A stretch of 64,000 nt of DNA from HK1 sp965204915 (GTDB taxonomy: Bacteria > Pseudomonadota > Gammaproteobacteria > HK1), in NCBI GenBank assembly GCA_965204915.1, contig OZ242023.1:930001-994000 (forward strand), read 5' to 3'. The notes under the pieces were generated by a model. It had not been told where the DNA came from and ran no database searches. It worked only from the letters and a program-made list of their open reading frames with translations. The position numbers and the translations under genes were made by a program. Below are positions 43,511 to 51,135 of the stretch, piece after piece. Numbering within the stretch: the first letter of the stretch is position 1; each line of letters opens with the position of its first letter.

Positions 43511-44758
43511 ATGGATACGGAGCGCTCGGGGATGAACGCAATCGGTCCGTCCCTGCGAACGGCGGGCAAAGCGACGCCTGCACCCGGGAGGCGCGGCGCC
43601 TTCTTTTTCCGCCTTCTGCAAGGGGTGCGCCACGCGCTACGGCTGATCGGCTGGAATACGGTATGGCTGATCACGGGACTGGCCCTGATCGCGGCCGCCG
43701 GAGAGATCCGGTTCCGGCTGACGGTGCCGTTCGCCAGGAACGTCCATCCCTCGCAATACGTCCCGGGGGTAGGGCGCATCAGGAAACCCCTTGCGGAATT
43801 TCGCCATACCAACAACGTCGACTTCTGGACCGTCTCCCGGACCAACAGCCTGGGTTTCCTCGATCGCGAGCCCATCGACCCCGAACGCGCTGCCGCAAGC
43901 TGCCACATCGCCATGATCGGCGATTCCTTCGTGGAGGGGAGGGAGGTCCCCATCCCGGACAAGTTTCACGTCCGGCTCGAAGCGCTCGCGGCCCGGGCAC
44001 GGCCCGAGCTGAACGTCACCACCTCCGCGTTCGGGATGTCGGACACCGGCCAGATCGCCCAATTGCCGTACTACGACGAATTCGCGCGGCATCTGCACCC
44101 CAAGCTGGTCGTACTCGTCTTCGTCGAGAACGACCTCTACGAGAATGCGAGACAAGGGATGTATCCGTTCGTCACCGCAAAAAAGGACGAGACCGGAACC
44201 CTGACCCTGCGGCCCCCCACAGCAAGCCCGGGCTTTGAAGGGAGGACTCGAACACAGCTCCCTTTCGTGAAATCGTTGTTCAAATCGGCCCGATCGATCC
44301 CGTTTCTCAAGCGAGCGGCCGAGCGCCTCACCAAGGTGATCAAGATGTCCTATTTCGCGCAGTGGCTTGATACCAAGCTGGATTCGATGGTGGTGTCCAG
44401 GCTCAGGGCCCGGCCGGCCGCAACGTCCTTCGCCCTGGACAAGTTCAAGGAACGCACCGACCGCGACGGCGCCTCGTTGGCGATCCTGACGTCCCACACC
44501 ATCGGGAGACGCGGAGAGCGCATGTTCGATCGGTTCAGGGCAATGGCCGATGAACGCGGCATCCCGGTCATCGACCAGTACGACTACATCATCCGCAAGG
44601 GCGGCAGGATCGAGGATGCGCACTGGACCCACGACGATCACTGGAACGCCGCCGGCCACCGGTGGGCGGCGGAGGCCCTGTTCGACTACCTGGAGCAGCA
44701 TCCGGAGACATGCGGCGGAACGATGGCCGGAGGAACAACGCACGGAGGCACGTCATGA
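43511..44758 (+). CDS. Membrane-anchored SGNH/GDSL-type hydrolase
   Basis: 415-aa protein with one N-terminal span (LIGWNTVWLITGLALIAAAGEI) and an extracytoplasmic SGNH domain: CHIAMIGDSFVEGREVP (block I Ser), VLVFVENDLYEN (Asn block), and AHWTHDDHWNAAGHRWAAEAL with the D-x2-H of block V. It may act as an esterase or acyltransferase on the product of the upstream carbamoyltransferase pathway. ATG 43511 follows ACAGGGG; an in-frame TTG at 43496 overlaps the carbamoyltransferase stop. Its own stop overlaps the next start (ATGA). Confidence 0.82.
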   Translation: MDTERSGMNAIGPSLRTAGKATPAPGRRGAFFFRLLQGVRHALRLIGWNTVWLITGLALIAAAGEIRFRLTVPFARNVHPSQYVPGVGRIRKPLAEFRHTNNVDFWTVSRTNSLGFLDREPIDPERAAASCHIAMIGDSFVEGREVPIPDKFHVRLEALAARARPELNVTTSAFGMSDTGQIAQLPYYDEFARHLHPKLVVLVFVENDLYENARQGMYPFVTAKKDETGTLTLRPPTASPGFEGRTRTQLPFVKSLFKSARSIPFLKRAAERLTKVIKMSYFAQWLDTKLDSMVVSRLRARPAATSFALDKFKERTDRDGASLAILTSHTIGRRGERMFDRFRAMADERGIPVIDQYDYIIRKGGRIEDAHWTHDDHWNAAGHRWAAEALFDYLEQHPETCGGTMAGGTTHGGTS

Positions 44759-46362
44759 GTGTCCTCGACTCCTCCCTCCCCGTGCGCTCGGACGCCTTCC
44801 GGGCCAACCGCGACCGGATGCGCCGGCTCGTCGAAGAAACCGCCGCGGTCGCGGCCCGGATCATGGAAGGCGGGCCGGAGAGCGCACGCACCCGGCACGT
44901 CGGGCGCGGCAAGCTCCTGCCGCGCGAGCGGGTGGGCCGGCTCCTGGATCCCGGCTCGCCCTTCCTCGAGATCGGCCTCTTCGCCGCCCACGGCATGTAC
45001 GGCGGCGAGGTACCCTCGGCGGGACTCGTCACCGGCATCGGCTGCGTCGCCGGCGTCGAGTGCATGGTGGTGTGCAACGACGCCACCGTGAAGGGCGGCA
45101 CCTACTTCCCCTTGACGGTGAAGAAGCAGCTTCGCGCGCAGGAGATCGCGTGGCAGAACCGACTGCCCTGCGTATACTTGGTGGATTCGGGCGGGGCGCA
45201 CCTGCCGAGCCAGGACCAGGTCTTCCCCGACCGCGAGCACTTCGGGCGCATCTTCTACAACCAGGCGAACATGTCCGCGGCGGGGATCCCGCAGGTCGCG
45301 GTGGTCATGGGCTCGTGCACCGCGGGCGGGGCCTACGTCCCGGCGATGAGCGACGAGAGCATCATCGTGCGCGGGCAGGGCACCATCTTCCTCGGCGGGC
45401 CGCCGCTGGTGAAGGCGGCGACCGGGGAGGTGGTCTCGGCGGAGGAATTGGGCGGCGCGGACCTGCACTCGCGCGAATCGGGGGTGACCGACCATTACGC
45501 GATGGACGACGCCCACGCCCTCGACCTCGCCCGCCGCGCCATCGGCAACGTCAACCGGACAAAGCGCATCGGGCTGTGCACGAGGGCGCCGACCCCGCCG
45601 CGCTACGACCCCGACGAGATCCTGGGAATCATCCCCCCCGACGTGCGCCAGCCCTGCGAGGCGCGCGAGGTGATCGCGCGCATCGTGGACGATTCCCGCC
45701 TCGACGAGTTCAAGAAGCTCTACGGCGCGACCCTGGTCTGCGGCTTCGCCCACGTCGCGGGGATGCCGGTGGGGATCGTCGCGAACAACGGCATCCTGTT
45801 CTCCGAATCCGCGCAGAAGGGCGCGCACTTCATCGAGCTGTGCGCGCAGCGCGGGATCCCGCTCGTGTTCCTGCAGAACGTCACCGGCTTCATGGTGGGG
45901 CGCAAGTACGAGGCCGGGGGCATCGCCAAGGACGGCGCCAAGCTCGTCACCGCGGTGGCCACCGCGCGGGTGCCGAAGCTCACGGTGATCATCGGAGGCT
46001 CGTTCGGGGCCGGGAACTACGGCATGTGCGGACGTGCGTACTCGCCGCGCTTCCTGTGGACGTGGCCGAACGCGCGCATCTCGGTGATGGGCGGGGAGCA
46101 GGCGGCCGGGGTGCTGGCGACGGTGAGGCGCGACGGCATCGAGCGCCGGGGCGGGACGTGGCCGGACGAGGAGGAGGCGGCGTTCAGGCGCCCGGTCGTC
46201 GAGCAGTTCGAGCGCGAAGGGCATCCCCTCTACGCCAGCGCCCGGCTGTGGGACGACGGCATCGTCCACCCGGCCCGCACCCGCGAGGTGCTCGCGCTCT
46301 CGCTCTCGGCCGCGCTGAACACCCCGATCGAGGAGACGCGCTTCGGGGTGTTCCGGATGTGA
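44755..46362 (+). CDS. liuB: 3-methylcrotonyl-CoA carboxylase, carboxyltransferase (beta) subunit
   Basis: 535-aa biotin-dependent carboxyltransferase subunit. Motifs: GRGKLLPRERVGRLLDPGSPFLEIG, YLVDSGGAHLPSQDQVFPDREHFGRIFYNQA, MGSCTAGGAYVPAMSDE, and GAGNYGMCGRAYSPRFLWTWPNARISVMGGEQAA, all characteristic of MccB. It carboxylates 3-methylcrotonyl-CoA in leucine degradation with an alpha (biotin) subunit not seen in this window. Its ATG overlaps the SGNH hydrolase stop by four bases, so a leucine gene is now translationally coupled to the inserted sxt-like module. Confidence 0.94.
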   Translation: MSVLDSSLPVRSDAFRANRDRMRRLVEETAAVAARIMEGGPESARTRHVGRGKLLPRERVGRLLDPGSPFLEIGLFAAHGMYGGEVPSAGLVTGIGCVAGVECMVVCNDATVKGGTYFPLTVKKQLRAQEIAWQNRLPCVYLVDSGGAHLPSQDQVFPDREHFGRIFYNQANMSAAGIPQVAVVMGSCTAGGAYVPAMSDESIIVRGQGTIFLGGPPLVKAATGEVVSAEELGGADLHSRESGVTDHYAMDDAHALDLARRAIGNVNRTKRIGLCTRAPTPPRYDPDEILGIIPPDVRQPCEAREVIARIVDDSRLDEFKKLYGATLVCGFAHVAGMPVGIVANNGILFSESAQKGAHFIELCAQRGIPLVFLQNVTGFMVGRKYEAGGIAKDGAKLVTAVATARVPKLTVIIGGSFGAGNYGMCGRAYSPRFLWTWPNARISVMGGEQAAGVLATVRRDGIERRGGTWPDEEEAAFRRPVVEQFEREGHPLYASARLWDDGIVHPARTREVLALSLSAALNTPIEETRFGVFRM

Positions 46363-46698
46363 GGCTCGGGATGCCGTCCCTGTCGGCTTGGCTCCGGACC
46401 GACGCTCATACGGCAGAAAACTCGATACAACCAAAGCACTTCTCTCTTCTCCAGCTTGCCGAACGTGGCGCGGGCGCTTTCCTCCGCGACCACCGCCTCC
46501 CCGCGCAGCTCGTACGGAAGCTGTCGAACCCTCTTCCCTTGCGCAGGATCGCCCCTGCCGCATACGCGCCGTCACGCGATGCCGTGGTGGCCCTCTCCGT
46601 CGGCAAGGCGCGCAAGATCATCGACGCGCAGGGCGGGCGGGCATTCCGCGCCTCGCGGGCCTGAATCCAACCCGACACGGGAAGGCCGGCAGGCGCCC
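46363..46698. other. Intergenic region, possible decayed coding sequence
   Basis: Between the carboxylase and the convergent binding-protein gene. Open frames exist on both strands (for example + to 46664, - from 46638), but none shows a recognisable family or a good ribosome-binding site. The stretch around 46400-46470 is less GC-rich. Treated as non-coding or relic. Confidence 0.4.
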
Positions 46699-46732
46699 GA
46701 AAAAAAAAGGACGGCCGAAGCCGCCCTTTTTC
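46699..46732 (-). terminator. Intrinsic terminator of the peptide-type binding-protein gene
   Basis: Stem GGGCGGC-TTCG-GCCGTCC followed by nine T on the minus strand, 20 bp past the stop of the binding-protein gene. The T-run/A-run on both sides (TTTTT on the plus strand too) makes it potentially bidirectional between convergent genes. Confidence 0.85.
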
Positions 46733-46752
46733 GTTTCCCGGCGGGTGAAGCG

Positions 46753-48351
46753 TCAGCCCTTCATCCACCAGCGCTTGACGAAGTGGCCGCCGTCCATCTC
46801 CCAGCCGCCGCCGATCTGCGACGGCACGCCGACCTTGGCGCTCACCGCCGCCACGTCGCTGCCGAACGCGGGGACGATCGTGCCGCCCTCGGCGCTGATG
46901 AGCTGCTGCACCTCCCGGTACATCTCGGTGCGCCTGGCCTGGTCGAGCTCGCCGCGGGCCTTGACCACCAGCTCGTCCACGCGCGGGATGTCGATCACCG
47001 TGTCGTTCCACGGTGACGTGGACATGTACGCGATGGACAGGATCAGGTCCTCCACCGGACGGGGACCCCAGTAGCAGCTACAGAACGGCTTCTTGTTCCA
47101 GACCTCGCTCCAGTAGCCGTCCTTGGGCTCGCGCACGATGTTCGGCTTCAGGCCGATCTTCTGCCAGTGCTCGGCGAACAACTGCGCGGCGAGCACCGCG
47201 CCGCCGTAGGCGGTGTCGGAGGTGCTCATGTCGAACTGCGCGCCTTCGAGCCCCGCCTTCTTGAGGTGGTGCTTCGCCTTGTCGAGATCGTAGGGCACCT
47301 TCAGATCCGGGTCGTAGCTCGGGAACTGCGGACCGAGCGGCTGATCGTTGCCGATCGTGCCGTAGCCGAAGATGATCTTGTCCACGAACTCCTCGCGCGG
47401 GGTCGCGTACTTGAGCGCGAGGCGGAAGTCGTTGTTGTCGAACGGCGGCACGTTGGTGCGCATCGGATGCGTGAACGCGAGGTTGCTGGGCACGTCGACG
47501 ATCTGCATGCCCGGAACGCGCTTCAGCCGCTCGATGGTCTTCAGATCGGGGCGGTTGATGACGTCGACGGAGCCGCTGACGAGTGCGTTCACCCGGGACG
47601 TGTCGTCGAGGATGGCCAGGATCTCCACCGAGTCCGCGAAGCCGAGCTCGCCCCCCTGCCAGGCGTTCGGGTTCCTCTCCAGGGCCGTGCGCACGCCCGG
47701 ATCGAACTCGCGCAGCAGGTAGCAGCCGGTTCCGTGGGGCGAGTGCAGGTCGGCCTTGCCGTCCACCGTCGGAACGACGCTGAAGTGGTAATCGGTGAAC
47801 AGGAAGGGCAGGTCGGCGTTGGCGTCGGCCACCTCCACCACGACGGTGTCGTCGCCCTCGACCCGGACGTCGCTGATCCCGGCGAACACGCCCTTGGCCG
47901 CGGACTTGGTGTCCTCGCCGCGATGCACGTTGATGGAGTTGACGACGTCTTCGGTGGTCAGGGTCTTGCCGTTCGAGAACTCGACGCCCTTGCGGAGCCT
48001 GAAGCGCCAGACCTTCGCATCGGGGGTGGCCTCCCAGCTCTCCGCGAGGTTCGGGGCCGGGGCGCCGTCGGTGCCGACGTCGACGAGGCTGTCCCGGATG
48101 GACCGGCTGACGACGATCATCGTCGTCGCGTTGTACTGGGTGGAGTCGAGCGAATCGATGGTGTTCGCGTCGTTCAGGCCGCAGCGCATGTGGCCGCCGC
48201 GCTTGGGGGTGTCGGCCAGCGCGCGCCCGGACCACAGGGCGCCGGCCGCGGAGACCGACAGTCCCATCGCGCTGGTGTATCCGAGGAATTCGCGCCGCGT
48301 CAGGCGCTTGTCCTCGAGCAGGCGTTTGATTTCAATCCGTGTCTTCGTCAT
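46753..48351 (-). CDS. ABC transporter substrate-binding protein, peptide/opine family (SBP_bac_5)
   Basis: 532-aa periplasmic binding protein. ATG 48351 follows AAGGAG. A Tat signal is present (LTRREFLGYTSAMGLSVSAAGALWSGRALA). The mature part shows the family-5 pattern PNLAESWEATPDAKVWRFRLRKGVEFSNGKTLTTEDVVNSI and FRLALKYATPREEFVDKIIFGYGTIGNDQPLGP. No permease or ATPase genes adjoin it, so it is an orphan binding protein in this window. Ligands of the family include di- and oligopeptides, opines and nickel; none is indicated here. Confidence 0.92.
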   Translation of the reverse strand: MTKTRIEIKRLLEDKRLTRREFLGYTSAMGLSVSAAGALWSGRALADTPKRGGHMRCGLNDANTIDSLDSTQYNATTMIVVSRSIRDSLVDVGTDGAPAPNLAESWEATPDAKVWRFRLRKGVEFSNGKTLTTEDVVNSINVHRGEDTKSAAKGVFAGISDVRVEGDDTVVVEVADANADLPFLFTDYHFSVVPTVDGKADLHSPHGTGCYLLREFDPGVRTALERNPNAWQGGELGFADSVEILAILDDTSRVNALVSGSVDVINRPDLKTIERLKRVPGMQIVDVPSNLAFTHPMRTNVPPFDNNDFRLALKYATPREEFVDKIIFGYGTIGNDQPLGPQFPSYDPDLKVPYDLDKAKHHLKKAGLEGAQFDMSTSDTAYGGAVLAAQLFAEHWQKIGLKPNIVREPKDGYWSEVWNKKPFCSCYWGPRPVEDLILSIAYMSTSPWNDTVIDIPRVDELVVKARGELDQARRTEMYREVQQLISAEGGTIVPAFGSDVAAVSAKVGVPSQIGGGWEMDGGHFVKRWWMKG

Positions 48352-48864
48352 CCCTTTCTCCTTCGTGTGGTTGGCCGGTCGGGGCTCGACCGGCTGGTTT
48401 CGGGCGGGCTTCGCCGAAAGCTGCGCCGTTGGAGGCGATGCCGGCGAAAACCGGTCGATCCCGGAGATCTCCGCACCCGGACGATTCCGTCGCGACGGCA
48501 CGGGGTCGGACAAGTGTACTCCGATCGGGGGCGGGGGTTCGGATCTCCCGGCGCCCGCCCCTTCGCGCGGTCGATGGCCGGCTCCCGAGAACATGGCATG
48601 GCCTCGAGGCGCCCCTGTCCGGCCGCTACCCCCGCCGGGCGCAATGGGCCGGTTCGTATCGTGTCGGGCGCGGAGATCGATCTTCGATCTCGTGAGGGCG
48701 GTACGACGGGCATCGCCGTCGCCGGGGTTTCGGCCGGAGACGTCCGGCAGGCTTCACGTCGAGCCTTTGTCGCGATTCGGGCAAGGATCGCGGCGTACAT
48801 GACCCATCCCGCTTCCAGGGCTACAATGCCGGCAGTCTCGGGAGACTGGAACGGGGAGGAGGCG
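48352..48864. other. Divergent promoter region between binding protein and monooxygenase genes
   Basis: 513 bp between divergently transcribed genes. No credible gene, repeat copy or consensus regulator site was found. It must hold both promoters. Confidence 0.5.
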
Positions 48865-50205
48865 ATGAACAAACGTGTGGCCATCATCGGAGCGGGACCC
48901 TGCGGCCTTTCGCAGCTTCGCGCCTTCCGGCAGGCACAGGTCAAGGGTGCGGACGTTCCGGAGCTGGTGTGCTTCGAGCGGCAGTCCGACTGGGGCGGCC
49001 TGTGGCACTACACTTGGCGGACGGGCCTCGACGAGCACGGCGAGCCGGTGCATTGCAGCATGTACCGGTACCTGTGGACGAACGGGCCGAAGGAGTCGCT
49101 GGAGTTCGGGGACTATTCGTTCGAAGAGCATTTCGGCAAGCCCATACCGTCCTTCCCTCCCTATGCGATCCTCAACGACTACATCCTCGGCCGGGCGGAG
49201 AAATCGGACGTGCGCAAGCACGTGCGGTTCAGCACCGCGGTCCGGGACGTCCGGTACTCCGAGGCCACCGGCCGGTTCACGGTGCGCTCGACGGATCTGG
49301 AGGCGCAGACGAACCGCGAGGAGGAGTTCGACCACGTGGTGGTGGCCACCGGCCACTTCTCGGTCCCGAACGTGCCGGGCTTCGAGGGCATCGACCGCTT
49401 CCCCGGCCGCGTGCTGCACGCCCATGATTTCCGGGACGCGCTGGAGTTCAAGGGCAAGCGGCTGCTCATCGTCGGCGCCAGCTACTCCGCGGAGGACATC
49501 GCGCTGCAGAACCTGAAGTACGGCGCCGCGTCGGTCACCTGCTCGTACCGGACCGGAGCGATGGGGTTCAAGTGGCCGGAGGGGATCGAGGAGCTGCCGC
49601 TGGTCACGAAGTTCGAAGGCGCCACCGCCCATTTCAGGGACGGCAGCACCCGCGAGGTCGACGCGGTCATCCTCTGCACCGGCTACCAGCACCACTTCCC
49701 GTTCATGGAGGACTCCCTGCGCCTGCGGACCCGGAACCGGCTGTGGCCGCCGGGCCTCTACAAGGGCGTGATCCGGATGGACAACCCGAAGCTCGCCTAT
49801 CTCGGCATGCAGGACCAGTACTACACCTTCAGCATGTTCGACGCCCAGGCGTGGTACGTCCGGGACGTCGTCATGGGCAGGATCGCGCTGCCGTCGCGCG
49901 AGGAGATGGAGAAGGACGCGGCACGGTGGCAGGCGCGCGAAGAGGCGCTTCGGGACCCCATCGAGGACATCGACTTCCAGACCGACTACTGCAAGGACCT
50001 CTCCGCCGCGACCGACTACGCCATCGACTGGGACGTCCAGTCCGACAACTTCAAGCACTGGGAGCACCACAAGGAAGAGGACATCGCGACCTACCGCGAC
50101 CACTCGCACAGGTCGCCGATCACGGGAGTGCAGGCGCCGGCCCACCACACGAAGTGGTGGGAGGCCCTGGACGACTCGATGGAGACCTTCATGGCCACCG
50201 GATAG
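48865..50205 (+). CDS. tmm: Trimethylamine monooxygenase (Tmm), flavin-containing monooxygenase family
   Basis: 446-aa FAD/NADPH enzyme that oxidises trimethylamine to its N-oxide. ATG 48865 follows GGGGAGGAGG. FAD site VAIIGAGPCGLSQLRAF, the FMO fingerprint FPGRVLHAHDFRD (FxGxxxHxxxF), NADPH site LIVGASYSAEDIA. The stretches WGGLWHYTWRTGLDEHGEPVHCSMYRYLWTNGPKE, ILCTGYQHHFPF and GMQDQYYTFSMFDAQAW agree closely with my recollection of bacterial Tmm rather than with generic FMOs. It links to the ligase and split synthase at 10.8-15.8 kb through methylated-amine metabolism. The TMAO demethylase and transporter are not in the window. Confidence 0.88.
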   Translation: MNKRVAIIGAGPCGLSQLRAFRQAQVKGADVPELVCFERQSDWGGLWHYTWRTGLDEHGEPVHCSMYRYLWTNGPKESLEFGDYSFEEHFGKPIPSFPPYAILNDYILGRAEKSDVRKHVRFSTAVRDVRYSEATGRFTVRSTDLEAQTNREEEFDHVVVATGHFSVPNVPGFEGIDRFPGRVLHAHDFRDALEFKGKRLLIVGASYSAEDIALQNLKYGAASVTCSYRTGAMGFKWPEGIEELPLVTKFEGATAHFRDGSTREVDAVILCTGYQHHFPFMEDSLRLRTRNRLWPPGLYKGVIRMDNPKLAYLGMQDQYYTFSMFDAQAWYVRDVVMGRIALPSREEMEKDAARWQAREEALRDPIEDIDFQTDYCKDLSAATDYAIDWDVQSDNFKHWEHHKEEDIATYRDHSHRSPITGVQAPAHHTKWWEALDDSMETFMATG

Positions 50206-50224
50206 TCCGGAGCCGGCCAGGCGC

Positions 50225-50247
50225 GGGGCCCGGTGCGGACCGGCCCC
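50225..50247. terminator. GC-rich hairpin between convergent tmm and hemerythrin genes
   Basis: GGGGCCCGGT-GCGG-ACCGGCCCC (with one bulge) lies just after the tmm stop. No T-run follows, so termination is only likely. Confidence 0.4.
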
Positions 50248-50268
50248 GTCACCGCACGGTCCGATCCA

Positions 50269-50823
50269 TCACTCCGCACGGTTCCGGATGTGTTCGTACA
50301 ACAGTTGAAATTCCTTCTGTACGACCGGTCCGAAGATCGGGTCGACCCGTGCTTCGAACGCGCCCTCGATCGCCGCCCAGTCCACCTCGTCGAGCAGCTT
50401 CGATGCCTCGATGAAGACCGTACCATCCTCCAGGCGCGCGTGATACTCGAGGAAATCCGCGTAGTCGCGGCCGGTGGCGACCAGTACGTCGCGCTCGACC
50501 ATGGCTCCGTCGACCACCCCGGCCAGCATGTCCCGGAACGCGGCGCCCTTCTCCGCCAGTGCGACGTGCTCGCGCAGCAGCTTCTCGATGATCGCCTCGG
50601 TGTCCGGCGCAACCCCGCGCCCGCGCATCCGCTCGAACATCAGGTCCTCCTTCGGGTGATGCGTGTGGTCGGGGTAGCGGACCATGTAGATCATGATGTC
50701 GCGCATCAGCTCGAAGTCGCCGCCGTTCGCTTCGGCAACCGCGTCGATCTCGCGTGCGAGCAGATCGAGCAGCATGCGGATGTTGCCGTGATCCTCGTGC
50801 AGATCGCCGACTACTTTGGACAT
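50269..50823 (-). CDS. Hemerythrin-like (HHE) cation-binding protein
   Basis: 184-aa four-helix protein with the HHE pattern: LHEDHGNIRMLLDLL, YPDHTHHPKEDLMFERM, LREHVALAEKGAAFR and FLEYHARLEDGTVFIEA. These His/Glu residues would ligate a di-iron centre for oxygen or NO sensing, or for iron/redox handling. It is a single gene convergent with tmm. ATG 50823. Confidence 0.88.
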   Translation of the reverse strand: MSKVVGDLHEDHGNIRMLLDLLAREIDAVAEANGGDFELMRDIMIYMVRYPDHTHHPKEDLMFERMRGRGVAPDTEAIIEKLLREHVALAEKGAAFRDMLAGVVDGAMVERDVLVATGRDYADFLEYHARLEDGTVFIEASKLLDEVDWAAIEGAFEARVDPIFGPVVQKEFQLLYEHIRNRAE

Positions 50824-50882
50824 GGTCGCTTCCCCCGCGGTTTTCCCGGCACGCCGTGCGCCCGAGCGGCAATTGTAAGCAT

Positions 50883-51050
50883 CTCAAGTTTCGGGATTCA
50901 AAATACCTTGAATCAGGCGATGGATTCCCGCTTTCGCGGGAATGACGTCATTTCAGCGAGACACGTTACATTTACGCTGGCCGTGGCCGTCTGGCCGTCA
51001 TTCCCGCGAAAGCGGGAATCCATTTCGGTCAGCGAATCCCGAAACTTGAG
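50883..51050 (+). mobile_element. MITE copy 2 (168 bp) with 7-bp target duplication
   Basis: Best-preserved copy: terminal inverted repeats CTCAAGTTTCGGGATTC and GAATCCCGAAACTTGAG are perfect over 17 bp, with two inner ATTCCCGC hairpins. TAAGCAT flanks it exactly (50876-50882, 51051-51057). It lies between the hemerythrin and hrpA genes. Confidence 0.93.
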
Positions 51051-51135
51051 TAAGCATGATGGCGGGCACGATGCCTGCCGGATAGCGATCCGATCGGCGA
51101 GGGCGACGCATTGCAGGGGGATCCGCGCCGCCGGC

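Noticed and set aside
46388..46752. Open frames on both strands after the carboxylase gene
   Set aside because: No recognisable family, no ribosome-binding site, and it includes an obvious terminator.
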